Shown: positions 41,701 to 50,587, numbered from the stretch's first letter. The stretch is 64,000 nt of DNA from JBGVSA01 sp041807905 (GCF_041807905.1 NZ_JBGVSA010000006.1:124001-188000), one strand, 5' to 3'. A program made the numbers and translations. The notes: a model not told the origin generated them from the sequence alone.

Positions 41701-42064
41701 CCACGCGACGCACGCCGCGCAGTCGCGTGATCTCGGTTTCGAGCGCCTCGGTGACCTGCTCTTCCATCGTCTGCGGATCGGCGCCCGGCCACGTGGTGGT
41801 GACGATGGCGATGGGAATGTCGATATCCGGCAGCGATTCCTTGACGAGCAGCCTGTACGCAAAAGCGCCACCCAGGATCAAGGTCGTCAGCAGCAGGACC
41901 GCGAAGAGCTGCTTGAGGAAGAAGAACCGCATCAGCGGATGAGCGTCGCGGACCTCGGCGCTCTCGACGGCCGTCGGCGCGCCCTCGCCTGGCGCGTCCA
42001 CAGTCTGTGCGCTCGTATCGCGCGGCGGGGGCAATGAGCCTTCCCCGGTTTCTTCTGTGCTCAT
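38774..42064 (-). CDS. RND-family efflux permease
   Basis: A 1096-residue inner-membrane pump with twelve membrane helices and two large periplasmic loops. Motifs include FPPTDGERLGINIELPPSEE, TTTWPGADPQTMEEQVTEAL and the fourth helix IALVMIIDVFIILLEG, where AcrB-type pumps have an Asp-Asp pair and this protein has only one Asp. The tenth helix reads GIAINNGIIMVDTMN instead of carrying the usual Lys. The N terminus has an extra 45-residue polar extension. The start overlaps the adaptor gene stop (TGA/ATG), so the three efflux genes form one operon. The substrate is unknown. Confidence 0.93.
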   Translation of the reverse strand: MSTEETGEGSLPPPRDTSAQTVDAPGEGAPTAVESAEVRDAHPLMRFFFLKQLFAVLLLTTLILGGAFAYRLLVKESLPDIDIPIAIVTTTWPGADPQTMEEQVTEALETEITRLRGVRRVDSASFDSFSILSVEFEVSADSADAMTRLRAAVADAEADMPADADRPAIAQISVDDRPIFTFVLHGDVGSAIMNREARHIRDTLERLPDVNEVSIGGERDEIVQILLQPDRLLALGLSPAAIRNAVRQAGIEQPFGEIRSETIGAVVRLEGRFRDLNDLRALPVARLGGLGAGRAVRLDEVASVRRMQEPETTRAFFKGKRGDFEPSLEISVRRMPGGDTVRLVGVLKASLEEMARDSSWPTGLEYTVTQDKAEQIWESLTEVFVGALQTMLVVFAILLLTIAWREAIIAGLSVPITFAGVLLVILLMGYTLNELVIIGMVIALVMIIDVFIILLEGLHDAIYNQGKTFGQGVLATVRQYAMPAFAAQITTILTLAPLMSIGGMVGAFIRVMPVTTVICLVLSFFVAMLISLPLSRVLLGGQRKAEDSRKQGLSDRVTARAVNGLERWILKSVVHSRRQSWLWLGAAFALFVVSILAFSQARIELFPPTDGERLGINIELPPSEELATSQRVADEVGAILGSKPYFRSVVKLVGLKSPFAAGSITSSLQPSTSENYIGFSATFRPRAERDADSHILAESLRRELSGFLAKSVAGAQLQVVPEGSGPSAGDSIEIQLIGADMDQLRTLSRQVQALLDETAGVVDVRDNLGLLRAQLALRPDREAAHFFGIDHADLAAQLRIALSSDTVSTFVTSDGHDNIDIRLGTEWPSRPGQAGGPRSLEEISGVRIYSRSGQSIAAAQLVRPLRSETAIAISRVNGERALSVIARNEGRTVGEIMSEVQPRLEAMQREWPTGYRAVIGGESVDTAETFASAQIALAIAVVLVVGVLVLIFGSFRQAFIIVVTMPLAAIGAGLGFWAFGITFSFFAMIGLISLIGIAINNGIIMVDTMNGYLKSGMSVPQVAAAGAARRLRPLLTTAITTIVGLIPLAISSDFYRPLTLVIIFGLISVSFLGLVVVPALYLLLTPDNAGQEEGLD

Positions 42065-43248
42065 GGAGCGTGCCCGTCCCGTTGCAGGATGCGCACCGTC
42101 TGGCCTGCGTTGAGCGCGGCGCGACCGTCGGTCACAACCCACTCCCCTTCCTCGACGCCTTCCTTGATGGCACGGAAGCCCTCCGAGGTCTGGCCCAGCT
42201 CGACGCGGCGCTCGGTGACCTTGCTGGTTTTCGGGTCGACGACGAACAGGAACGACTGGTCGTTGTGGAACCGAAGAGCCTGCAGCGGTACGGCCAGCGC
42301 GTTCCCCGCCGCCGGCTCGGCGATCCACAATGCAACGAACGCGCCATCCTGCAATCGCGCTTCGCCGCCCTCGGTGTGGACGATGACCTGGAAAGTGCGG
42401 CTGTCCGGATCGAGCGATGGGCCGACGGCAAAGACCCGACCCTCGTTCGTGTCGCCATTCGCATGCGGATCGACATCGCGCCCGTCGGGCGGCGGCGTAG
42501 CGGAGATCACCGCGCGAGCGCCCTTGCGTATCTTCGGGAACTCGTACGAAGGCAGATCCACGCGGACCTCGAACCGCGTCGGATCGATCACCAATGCCGG
42601 CACGGTTCTCAGCGCGTTCTGCTCGTTGTTCACCTGCACCATGGCGGGCGTGAAGTAGCGCCCCTGTTCAACGTTCAAGCGTGCCAGTACGCCCTGGATC
42701 GGCGACACCAGTCGCGACTCGTCGAAACCGACCTGCGTCTGCACGACCCGCGCACGCGCACTGTCCTGCGCGGCCCGCGCCTGCTGAACCTGCAGGGCCG
42801 CCTGCTCCAGTTCCAGTTGCGAAGCCGAGCGTTGCTCGATGAGGATCTGGTAGCGCCTCAGGTTGGCTTCGGCGAGCGCAAGACCGGCCTGCGCCTCGGC
42901 CAGCGTTGCGCGGGCCGCCTGCAAGTCCGCCGATATGCGCTCCGGCGCCTGGTAGGCGATGACCTGCCCCGCCTTCACGGCACTGCCCACGCGCAGGTTC
43001 TGGTCGACATGAGTGACGAGTCCTTCGCGCGTGAAATTCAGGAATTCGCGACGTCGGGAGCGAGCCGTGCCCTGTCCATATATCCAGGCTTGCAATGGTC
43101 TCTTGGCCACGGTGACCACATTGACGCTGACCCTGTGCTCCTCGCTCGGCTGCGCCTCGGGCTGGTTGCGGCCGCACGCGCCCAGGCTCGCCAGCGCAGC
43201 CATGCAGAGCGCCACTTTCCATGACGGCAACATCGTATGCGCATTCAT
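42061..43248 (-). CDS. RND efflux periplasmic adaptor (membrane fusion lipoprotein)
   Basis: A 395-residue adaptor. A lipoprotein signal ends in LASLGAC (Cys about 25), followed by the usual beta-barrel/lipoyl/coiled-coil layout: GLVTHVDQNLRVGSAVKAGQ, an Ala/Gln-rich hairpin (AEAQAGLALAEANLRRYQIL) and SRLVSPIQGVLARL. It bridges the RND pump and the outer-membrane channel. It begins by an ATGA overlap with the channel gene. Confidence 0.92.
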   Translation of the reverse strand: MNAHTMLPSWKVALCMAALASLGACGRNQPEAQPSEEHRVSVNVVTVAKRPLQAWIYGQGTARSRRREFLNFTREGLVTHVDQNLRVGSAVKAGQVIAYQAPERISADLQAARATLAEAQAGLALAEANLRRYQILIEQRSASQLELEQAALQVQQARAAQDSARARVVQTQVGFDESRLVSPIQGVLARLNVEQGRYFTPAMVQVNNEQNALRTVPALVIDPTRFEVRVDLPSYEFPKIRKGARAVISATPPPDGRDVDPHANGDTNEGRVFAVGPSLDPDSRTFQVIVHTEGGEARLQDGAFVALWIAEPAAGNALAVPLQALRFHNDQSFLFVVDPKTSKVTERRVELGQTSEGFRAIKEGVEEGEWVVTDGRAALNAGQTVRILQRDGHAP

Positions 43249-44750
43249 CGTTGGGATTCCCGCGAGTTGGACGACGGCGACGGGGCGGCAGCCGAGGCGC
43301 CGGTCGATGCAGACGAAAGCGTTGCGCCTTCAAAACCGCCGCCGAGGGCAAGATAGAGCGCGACGCGATTTTCCAGGCGCGCATAGCGCGCGGCGATCTG
43401 GGCGCTGCGCCCGTCCAGGGCGCGTTGCTGGCTCGTCAGTACATTCAGGAACGGGTCGATATCCTGCATGTAGCGGTTGTACGAGATCCGCGTGGCCTCT
43501 TCCGCGGCGCTCGCCGAAGCGTCCAGCGCCAACTCGCGATCCTTTAACAACTGGTCCACGGCCAGGACGGTCTCGACCTCCGTCAGCGCATTGAGCGCCG
43601 TTTCCACGTAACTGTGCAGCGCTTCATCCGCCTGGCCCTTGGCCATGTCCACCTGCGCCACCAGCCGCCCGCCCAGAAAGATCGGCTGCACGATGACGCC
43701 GGCGATGGACCACAGCAGGTTGCTGCCACTGAACAGGTCGGCCAGCGAAGTGCCGCCGTATGCCGCGTTGCCGGAAATCGATATGGCCGGCAGGAAAGAA
43801 CGCTCCGCCGCAGTCAATCGGTAGCCCGCGCTCAGCAGGGTCAATTCGCCCGCCAGCACATCGGGGCGACGCGCCAGGAGGTCCGCAGGCACACCCGCCG
43901 AAGGAGCATCGGGCACGCCGGGCAGGATCAACGCCGTCTCCAGCCTGCCGGACGGGTAATCGCCCATCAGCGCTTCCAACTGACGCAGGCTGCGGGCCAG
44001 CGCTTCACGGCGCTGCGCAAGGCCGGCGCGCGCCGACTCAAGATTGGCATTGGCAAGCCGGCCATCGGCCGGCGGTGCGATGCCCGAGCTGACGCGGTTG
44101 TCGATCTGGCGCGCCATCTCGGCCAGCGTGTTGACCGTGCGCGCCGACAGTTCGACTTGCGCGTGCGCGTGCACGATCGCCAGATACATCTGCACGACCC
44201 GCGCCGCGACGGCCTGACGCACCGCGCGCAGGTTCTCCGTTCGGGCCAGATAGTCGGAGCGGGCAGACGCCGACAGTGCGGACAGCCGCCCCCACAGGTC
44301 CAGCTCCCAGCTCACTTCCAGTGCGACGTCATAGCGCGTGGTACGGATGACGCCCGAGTCGCCGCCACCTTCGGGACTGAGAATGGGAAACCCCGTCACA
44401 TTCTGTCGCTGCCGTGCCGCGGCGGCCCTGACACCGGCTTGAGGCAACTGGCCGGCGCGCGTCAGGCGGACCTGCGCCTCGGCGATGCTCGTGCGGGCAA
44501 CCGCCTGGGCGATGGCGGGATTGCGCTCCAGCGCCACGTCGACGATCTGGTCGAGTTCCGGATCGCCAAAGTCCCGCCACCAGCGTTCGCCCGGCGCATG
44601 CGCCCCACTCTGCGGCGTCGAAAATGTCGCCGGCAAAGTAAATGGCGTCACGGGGGGCGCGGGCTGCGGCGTGGCGCAGGCGCCCAGCGCAATTGCCATC
44701 GCCGCCAGCGCGGATATGACCAAAACGCGAAGACGACACGAATATGCCAT
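43245..44750 (-). CDS. outer-membrane efflux lipoprotein, NodT/OprM type
   Basis: A 501-residue TolC-like channel with a lipobox signal (AAMAIALGACATPQP), two repeated OEP domains (WWRDFGDPELDQIVDVALER, AQVRLTRAGQLPQAGV, LAGELTLLSAGYRLTAAERS) and the C-terminal NRYMQDIDPFLNVLTSQQRA. It is the first gene of the efflux operon, which is unusual, since the adaptor gene often comes first. The ATG at 44750 is chosen because it gives a clean signal peptide. Confidence 0.93.
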   Translation of the reverse strand: MAYSCRLRVLVISALAAMAIALGACATPQPAPPVTPFTLPATFSTPQSGAHAPGERWWRDFGDPELDQIVDVALERNPAIAQAVARTSIAEAQVRLTRAGQLPQAGVRAAAARQRQNVTGFPILSPEGGGDSGVIRTTRYDVALEVSWELDLWGRLSALSASARSDYLARTENLRAVRQAVAARVVQMYLAIVHAHAQVELSARTVNTLAEMARQIDNRVSSGIAPPADGRLANANLESARAGLAQRREALARSLRQLEALMGDYPSGRLETALILPGVPDAPSAGVPADLLARRPDVLAGELTLLSAGYRLTAAERSFLPAISISGNAAYGGTSLADLFSGSNLLWSIAGVIVQPIFLGGRLVAQVDMAKGQADEALHSYVETALNALTEVETVLAVDQLLKDRELALDASASAAEEATRISYNRYMQDIDPFLNVLTSQQRALDGRSAQIAARYARLENRVALYLALGGGFEGATLSSASTGASAAAPSPSSNSRESQR

Positions 44751-44891
44751 CACTCCGTTCCCGTAACGTGGATCTGCAAAGCGCATCCAGCAACCTGCTC
44801 CCCAATTTAGTACGAGAAGCCCCGGGAGTCTGCGTTGCCGGCCTTCAGTCCCACCGGCCGCGCGTGGGCCGCCACACACAAAAGTCTGTTT

Positions 44892-46526
44892 TCAGGCGAG
44901 AAACAACATTCCGAACAACACCAGCACCGTCAGCAGAAGCGTCAGGCTGGATACCGACCAGCCGCGCACCAGCGTGTCGACGCACTCCGAACAACGCCCT
45001 ATTCCAGCGCCGATCCTTAGCGGCAACCGCAGGGCATCGACCGCGTCTCCCGCAGGAGCCTCCGGCATGGATCGGCCCCATCGCTGCCAGGCGACGGCCA
45101 GGATGCCGCCGACGAGAACTGGCCAAAGCGCGGACCACAATGCGCCCGGCGCCAACACCTCACGCGGCGCACACGTCGGCATCGCCAGCGGAATGACCCA
45201 CGGCACAAGCAGGCATGCCAGCACCATCGCCAACCATGTGGCCACAAATGGAGCCCGAACGACCGCGCCGGGCTCAGCGTTGCGCATGGCGCTCAGACAG
45301 CGGGTGAAATGGAGCATGAGCAAGATGCTCGCGACTGAAGACGCCGCCCCCAACGACCCCGCCCATCCGTCGCCCAGCACGCCCTTGGCGGCGCATTTCG
45401 CCAGAACGCCGCCTGTGAGCGGCAGCCCACCCAGGCTCAGCGCGACGATCGCTGTCGGGATGAGCACCCCACGCGACAACCGGGGCCCGCTCAGCGCGAT
45501 GACGCCGACCGACAGGAAGAGCGTGCCTTTCACCAACAGGTGATGCGCCGCGTAGAACGCCGACGCAGCGACCGCGCCCGGATGCCCGGCGGCCAGCCCC
45601 ATGCCGATCACCGCGAACAGCAACCCCATCTGGCTGACGCTCGAATAGGCCAGCACGATCTTCGACCGGTACTGCGTGATCCCCATGGCGACGCCATAGA
45701 AAGCGCCGACCATGCCGAGTACCGCCATCGGGATTCCGACGTCCGGCGACGGATGGGCGAAGGGCAGGAATCGAAGCAACGCGATAACGCCCGCCTTGAC
45801 CACCGCGCCGCTCAGCACGGCGGCGGCCGGCGTCGTCGCCGTGCCGTAGGCGTATGTCATCCAGAAGTGGAACGGAATAATGCCGACCTTCATCCCGAGC
45901 CCGATGAGCAACAGCGCCATCGTCGTGTCGCGCCATGGTGAGCCCGGCAAGGCACTCGCCACATCGGCAATCACCAGGCTCCCGCCGGGCGTGGCGCGGA
46001 CCATCAGGATCAACGCGGCCAGCACGAACGATTCGGCGAGCAGCGCCACGCCGAGATAGAGCCCCGCGGCATAACGCGGGCGCGGCCCGTCGCCATGAAG
46101 AATGAGCCCGCAGGCCCCGACGCTCAGGACCGCCAGCAAGAAATACAGGCTCACCACGTCGGCGGCCAGAAATACGCCGACACTGCCCGTCATCGTCATG
46201 GTCCAGCACACGACAAAGCCGCCCGACGCCGCGCTGTCGCTTGTCGCCCTGCTGGCGAAGAACCCGGCCAGCATCCACAGGAGCGCCGCCGTGCCGAGCA
46301 GCAACGCGCCCGGCGCATCGAGCATCAGATGAAACGCGAGGCGACCATGGCCCATGACCAAACGTTCGCCCGGATTGGCGGCCACGGCTGCCACCAATGC
46401 CGGCGCGGCGCCCAGGCCAAGGTATGGGGACAACGCTCCGCGCAGACGCCTCGACACACATGCCAGCATCATTGCGGACGGCACCCCCAGGGCGGCGCCG
46501 AAGATGAGCGTCGTTGGCATCGTCAT
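44892..46526 (-). CDS. Mrp/Mbh-type antiporter membrane subunit (MrpA/MrpD/NuoL-like)
   Basis: A 544-residue polytopic protein of the proton-translocating NADH dehydrogenase family (about 14 helices), with LLLIGLGMKVGIIPFHFWM, the transport Lys region GAVVKAGVIALLRFLPF and AYSSVSQMGLLFAVIGMG plus AHHLLVKGTLFLSVG. It is closer in style to HyfB/hydrogenase-4 subunits than to canonical MrpA, and lacks the long C-terminal extension of MrpA. Last gene of the antiporter operon; starts by an ATGA overlap with the preceding subunit. Confidence 0.85.
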   Translation of the reverse strand: MTMPTTLIFGAALGVPSAMMLACVSRRLRGALSPYLGLGAAPALVAAVAANPGERLVMGHGRLAFHLMLDAPGALLLGTAALLWMLAGFFASRATSDSAASGGFVVCWTMTMTGSVGVFLAADVVSLYFLLAVLSVGACGLILHGDGPRPRYAAGLYLGVALLAESFVLAALILMVRATPGGSLVIADVASALPGSPWRDTTMALLLIGLGMKVGIIPFHFWMTYAYGTATTPAAAVLSGAVVKAGVIALLRFLPFAHPSPDVGIPMAVLGMVGAFYGVAMGITQYRSKIVLAYSSVSQMGLLFAVIGMGLAAGHPGAVAASAFYAAHHLLVKGTLFLSVGVIALSGPRLSRGVLIPTAIVALSLGGLPLTGGVLAKCAAKGVLGDGWAGSLGAASSVASILLMLHFTRCLSAMRNAEPGAVVRAPFVATWLAMVLACLLVPWVIPLAMPTCAPREVLAPGALWSALWPVLVGGILAVAWQRWGRSMPEAPAGDAVDALRLPLRIGAGIGRCSECVDTLVRGWSVSSLTLLLTVLVLFGMLFLA

Positions 46527-48034
46527 GATCCGCCGATCGCATGCACGGGCGCGCGGCCGATCTGCGCGACATCCACCGGAAGCAGCGCCGACAGGCCGAG
46601 CAGGAACGAGCACATCGCCAGCCCCAGCGCGGCATACTGCTGACAGCGTGGCACCCGCCTCTGCGGCGTCCAGTCCGGTGCCGCCGGCGCCATGGCGCGC
46701 ACCACGACCATGAACACGTAAATGCCCGTGAGCAGCCCGCCCGTCAGCAGCAACAGCACCCACCACCACTGCCCTGTATCGAGCGCGGCGGAAACCAGCA
46801 ACCATTTCGCGAGGAAGCCGCCCGACGGCGGCAACCCGATCAGCGACGCGCCCGCCAGCGCGAAAGCCAGGATCGTGATCGGCGAGGCCTGCCCGGCGCC
46901 GCGCAGGTCGGCCATGCGGTCATGTCCGAGCACGCCATAGAGAACCCCGGCGGAAAGAAACATCGCAGCCTTCGCCGTGGCATGCGAAATCGCCTGCATC
47001 AGCCCGCCGGCGATGGCCTGCCGACTGTCCTGCGGGGACATCGCCAGCGGGAACAGCAAGAACAGATAGCCGATCTGCGCGACCGTCGAATAGGCAATCA
47101 ACAGCTTCAGCCGCTGCTGACGTATCGCGACGAGGTTCCCCACCACGATCGCCATGGCGCCCATCGCCGCGAGCAGTTGCACGAAGGGCCCGCTCACGAC
47201 GCCAAGGAAGGCGTCGATCCACAGCCGCACGAGGATGAACCAGGACCCCTTGACGACCAAGGCCGACAGCAACGCACTTGCCGGCGCCGGCGCCCCGGCG
47301 TGCGCGGGCGGAAGCCACAGATGCAGCGGAAACAGCGCGGTCTTGGCCAGCATGCCGGATGTCATCAAGGCGATCGCGGCCCAGGTTTCCGGCTGACCGT
47401 CGATGCGCGCCGACAGCAGAACGATATCGAGCGTCTCGTAGGCGCCGTAGAGCAGAAACACGCCCAGCAGATAGAGCATCGACCCGGCCAGGGCAAACAG
47501 CAGATAGCGCAAGGCCGCCTGCAGCGTTTCCGCCCGGCCATCGAGCGCCACCAGTGGAACGCCGGCAAAGGTCAGTAATTCCAGCGCCACGTACAGCGTA
47601 AAGATGTCCCGGCTCACGAACACCAGGTTCAGCGAGCCCCATACCGCCAGCAGCAGCAACCAGAAGACCAGCCCGCTGCGGGATTCCCCTTTGCCGCCCT
47701 GGCCGAAATCGCCGCTGGCATAGACGCCGACGGCAACCGTGACGACGGCGACCATGAGCATCATGCAGACCGACAGGCCGTCCGCACGCAGCGCCACGCC
47801 CAGCGGCGGCGACCAGCCCCCCACAGAGTAGCCCAGGGGGGTTTCCGACGATGTCACGATCCAGGCGATGGCCACCACGACGCAACCGCCGCAGAACAGC
47901 GTCAGCCAGGCGATACGCCGGGCATGAGCACCGCCGGCCGCCAGCCCGGCCATGACCCCGGCGAAGGGAACAAAGACAGCGAGCACCAACAGCACACCTT
48001 GGTCGACGGCATGCCCCAGGAGATTCACGCGCAT
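46523..48034 (-). CDS. mnhD: Mrp/Mnh antiporter subunit D
   Basis: A 503-residue polytopic subunit of the same transporter family, with FTLYVALELLTFAGVPLVAL, KTALFPLHLWLPPAHAGAPA, LSALVVKGSWFILVRLW and IAYSTVAQIGYLFLLFPLA. The conserved Glu and Lys of the proton path are present. It overlaps the subunit C gene by 10 bp and is followed by the second large subunit. The complex should exchange cytoplasmic Na+ (or K+) for H+. Confidence 0.9.
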   Translation of the reverse strand: MRVNLLGHAVDQGVLLVLAVFVPFAGVMAGLAAGGAHARRIAWLTLFCGGCVVVAIAWIVTSSETPLGYSVGGWSPPLGVALRADGLSVCMMLMVAVVTVAVGVYASGDFGQGGKGESRSGLVFWLLLLAVWGSLNLVFVSRDIFTLYVALELLTFAGVPLVALDGRAETLQAALRYLLFALAGSMLYLLGVFLLYGAYETLDIVLLSARIDGQPETWAAIALMTSGMLAKTALFPLHLWLPPAHAGAPAPASALLSALVVKGSWFILVRLWIDAFLGVVSGPFVQLLAAMGAMAIVVGNLVAIRQQRLKLLIAYSTVAQIGYLFLLFPLAMSPQDSRQAIAGGLMQAISHATAKAAMFLSAGVLYGVLGHDRMADLRGAGQASPITILAFALAGASLIGLPPSGGFLAKWLLVSAALDTGQWWWVLLLLTGGLLTGIYVFMVVVRAMAPAAPDWTPQRRVPRCQQYAALGLAMCSFLLGLSALLPVDVAQIGRAPVHAIGGS

Positions 48035-48375
48035 CGCCCCGGCTCGGCGTTCCGCGACACGTCGCCAGAATCGTCATCCGCCAGTGAGCTCGCGCCCGAT
48101 TCGTCCAATCCGCGCAGCATGAGCCACACCGCGAGCGACGACGCCGCAAATGACACCACGATGGCCGTGATCAACAGTGCGTGCGCCACCGGGTCGCCGG
48201 GCATGCCCGCGCCGGTGGCGCGGCGTGCGATGACTGCGCAGGTCAGAAACACCCCGTTGCCGATCAGATTGAACGCGAGCACCTTGCGCAAGGGCTGCGG
48301 ATTGACGATCAGTCCATACAATCCGAGTCCGACCAGCGCCGCGGCGGTCAAGCCGAAAAACTGGGTTGCATTCAT
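48025..48375 (-). CDS. mnhC: Mrp/Mnh antiporter subunit C (NuoK-like)
   Basis: A 116-residue, three-helix protein (FFGLTAAALVGLGLYGLIV, VLAFNLIGNGVFLTCAVIAR, DPVAHALLITAIVVSFAASS) matching NuoK/MnhC. The segment PVAHALLITAIVVSFAAS is the family hallmark. It starts by an ATGA overlap with the subunit upstream. Confidence 0.9.
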   Translation of the reverse strand: MNATQFFGLTAAALVGLGLYGLIVNPQPLRKVLAFNLIGNGVFLTCAVIARRATGAGMPGDPVAHALLITAIVVSFAASSLAVWLMLRGLDESGASSLADDDSGDVSRNAEPGRCA

Positions 48376-49316
48376 GTCTGAACATCCTTCCGTTGAGGCG
48401 GCCCCAGCAGCAGAAGCACCAGCGTGACGGCCAGGGAAGGCAGCAGCGCGACCTCGATGACGATGATCCACAACTTTTCGCTGCCTGTCGGAAAGGCCAG
48501 AAAGGCATCGGCCATCAGCGTGCCGAGCACACCCGCCGCGATGAACATCGATGGCCCCGCGACGAGCATGGCCCGCAGCCAACGCTGGCTCACCATGGGG
48601 GCGTCGCGCAGGCCCGACATGATGGTGAGCAGCCACATCGCCGCAATCACCGTGGCGCCCTGGAATTTCCCGCCCGGATGATCGGCCCCGACCCACAGAA
48701 TGTAGATCCCGACGACAACGCCGACGGGCGGCAACACGCGCGCCAGATAGACCAGAATGTCGTTGGAACTGACCACCTGCATCTGTCCCGGCCTGCCGCC
48801 CCAGCACGAGTCCGACGCCAGCGACCACACGCCGATCAGGCCGATCAGCAGAACGATGGCTTCGAGCAGCGTATCCAGCGCGCGGAAAGAAAGCAGCACG
48901 GCCGTGATGGGATTGCCGACGCCCAGCGAACCGATATGCATGCCCACTTCAGGCGCCAACATCGGCGCTTCGTCGGGCAATCGCAACACGCACAAGGCAA
49001 TCAGAACGGTGACCGCGAGCGATGCCATCGCAGCCGCCACGCGCATGGCGATCCCCGGCGCCCGGGGCTTGGCCGACGATTCGGCCCGTTCCAGGCGAGA
49101 GGCCGCATTGATCAGCAGCGCCCCGGTGAGGCCGGCGCCTATCGCCGCCTCGGTCAGCGCCACGTCTACGGCCGCGAGGATCAACCAGGCGAGCGTGAGC
49201 AGCAGGCCGTAAGGAATGAAAGCGGCCACGGCGGCAAACGTGTCCTTCACGACAATCGTCCACAGCGCCAGGGCCAGAAGCAGCATGCCAATGCCGACGG
49301 AGACCCAGAAAATCAT
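48372..49316 (-). CDS. fused MbhD (DUF4040)-MnhB antiporter subunit
   Basis: A 314-residue membrane protein joining two units. Residues about 1-90 match DUF4040/MbhD (VKDTFAAVAAFIPYGLLLTL, DVALTEAAIGAGLTGALLIN), a segment that in canonical systems belongs to the end of MrpA. Residues about 180-310 match MnhB (VYLARVLPPVGVVVGIYILW, GADHPGGKFQGATVIAAMWL). It begins inside the mnhG stop (ATGA). This split of MrpA functions resembles hydrogenase-linked Mbh antiporter modules. Confidence 0.85.
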   Translation of the reverse strand: MIFWVSVGIGMLLLALALWTIVVKDTFAAVAAFIPYGLLLTLAWLILAAVDVALTEAAIGAGLTGALLINAASRLERAESSAKPRAPGIAMRVAAAMASLAVTVLIALCVLRLPDEAPMLAPEVGMHIGSLGVGNPITAVLLSFRALDTLLEAIVLLIGLIGVWSLASDSCWGGRPGQMQVVSSNDILVYLARVLPPVGVVVGIYILWVGADHPGGKFQGATVIAAMWLLTIMSGLRDAPMVSQRWLRAMLVAGPSMFIAAGVLGTLMADAFLAFPTGSEKLWIIVIEVALLPSLAVTLVLLLLGPPQRKDVQT

Positions 49317-49603
49317 CGACCGCCCTCCTGCCGACCCACCGCCCGCGCGATGAGTTGCGATACATCCGATGAGGCCAGCAGAACCAGCAGCCACACGACG
49401 ATCAACTTGAGCGCGACGAGCACATGTCCCACCTGCGGCAACAGCCCGATGACCACCAGACCGAGCCCGAGGTTGTCGGCCTTGGTCAGCGCATGCAGGC
49501 GCGTGTACGTGTCCGGAAACCGCAGCAGCCCCACAGTGCCCGCAACGAAGAAAAAGGTGCCCCACAGGATGGAAACCACCGAAAGCACATCGACGACGCT
49601 CAT
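49313..49603 (-). CDS. mnhG: Mrp/Mnh antiporter subunit G
   Basis: A 96-residue protein with three hydrophobic segments and the MnhG motif GTVGLLRFPDTYTRLHALTK followed by ADNLGLGLVVIGLL. It lies 37 bp after mnhF and overlaps the next subunit gene. Confidence 0.93.
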   Translation of the reverse strand: MSVVDVLSVVSILWGTFFFVAGTVGLLRFPDTYTRLHALTKADNLGLGLVVIGLLPQVGHVLVALKLIVVWLLVLLASSDVSQLIARAVGRQEGGR

Positions 49604-49640
49604 GGGGTGCTCCGCAGATCGATATCGATAGTGAACCGGG

Positions 49641-49892
49641 CTACTGCTTGGCCTTCACGAACGTCACCGACGCAAACGCCGACAGCAAGGCCAGAATCAG
49701 GGCGACATCGACGATGGCATCCACGCCCGTCGCCGTGCCCACCAGCAGCAGCGCGGCAATGCCGCCCGTGCCGAACAGTTGCACCGCCATCATCCGATCG
49801 GCACGCGTCGGCCCCCGCAACACGCTCCACAGCCCTATTGCGACAGTCAGCAGTACCAGCGCGGAAACGCCAATCAGCACGTCAGCCATCAT
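49641..49892 (-). CDS. mnhF: Mrp/Mnh antiporter subunit F
   Basis: An 83-residue three-helix protein with the MnhF motif SVLRGPTRADRMMAVQLFGT and the acidic VDAIVDVALILALLSAFASV. It overlaps the end of mnhE by 11 bp; a second ATG one codon later is equally possible. Confidence 0.92.
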   Translation of the reverse strand: MMADVLIGVSALVLLTVAIGLWSVLRGPTRADRMMAVQLFGTGGIAALLLVGTATGVDAIVDVALILALLSAFASVTFVKAKQ

Positions 49893-50409
49893 GGCCGCCC
49901 ACGATCAAGGCGCCGGTCAGTCTTCGCTCTTCGTCGGCGATCTGCGCGGCAATCGGCTGCGTCACGTCCAGGCAATGAAAGATCAGGGCATCGCGCGTTT
50001 CGCCGACCGGGATCGAGCCCGGCAAAAGCGCGGTGATGATGGCGAACTCATTGCGCGCAATGCCGGGCGGAAAGCCAACGCGACAGACGACCATGCCGGG
50101 CTTGAGCGGCAGGCGCGGATGAAACGCGCGCAAGGCGACATCGATACCCGCCAGCACGGATTGCGCAAGAAAATGCGGCGCAAACAGCAGCAGCGCGCCA
50201 AGCCTCAGCCGTCCAGCCGACGGCGGCAACAGATGAAGACTCAACTGCGTTGCGATGAGCGTGGCGACCAGTCCGCACCCCAGGTCGGCAATCTCGCCGC
50301 TGGGCAGCAGGATGATCCAGAACGTCATGAAACACAGCGCGCGTGCCAGCGCGGTGCGCCCGTTCCGGCGCAGATCCCGAAAGGCAGCTCGAAGCGATAG
50401 CTCGCCCAT
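49882..50409 (-). CDS. mnhE: Mrp/Mnh antiporter subunit E
   Basis: A 175-residue protein with two N-terminal membrane helices (ALCFMTFWIILLPSGEIADL, then GCGLVATLIATQLSL) and a cytoplasmic part with the family motif LKPGMVVCRVG...GIARNEFAIITALLPGSIPV and the ending ALIFHCLDVTQPIA. First gene of the antiporter operon (order E-F-G-BD-C-D-A-like). The ATG at 50409 is preferred to an in-frame start 19 codons upstream. Confidence 0.88.
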   Translation of the reverse strand: MGELSLRAAFRDLRRNGRTALARALCFMTFWIILLPSGEIADLGCGLVATLIATQLSLHLLPPSAGRLRLGALLLFAPHFLAQSVLAGIDVALRAFHPRLPLKPGMVVCRVGFPPGIARNEFAIITALLPGSIPVGETRDALIFHCLDVTQPIAAQIADEERRLTGALIVGGHDG

Positions 50410-50587
50410 TGCGATGTCACCCTCCCGGCCCGACTCGCACTGAAAGACACGACGGAATCGCGCCAAAGCCGGCGCGAACGATGAAGCGATGAATCAGGAA
50501 AGCCGGCAAAGCGCCCCACTGCGTTGAACGACGGAGCGCCGCCCTGCTTTCCCTGTGCCCACACAGAACCCCTCGGTGGCGAGAGCG

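Noticed and set aside
39743..42037. 764-codon plus-strand frame opposite the RND permease
   Set aside because: His/Arg/Gln-rich composition with no recognisable motif; the opposite strand encodes a clear RND pump.
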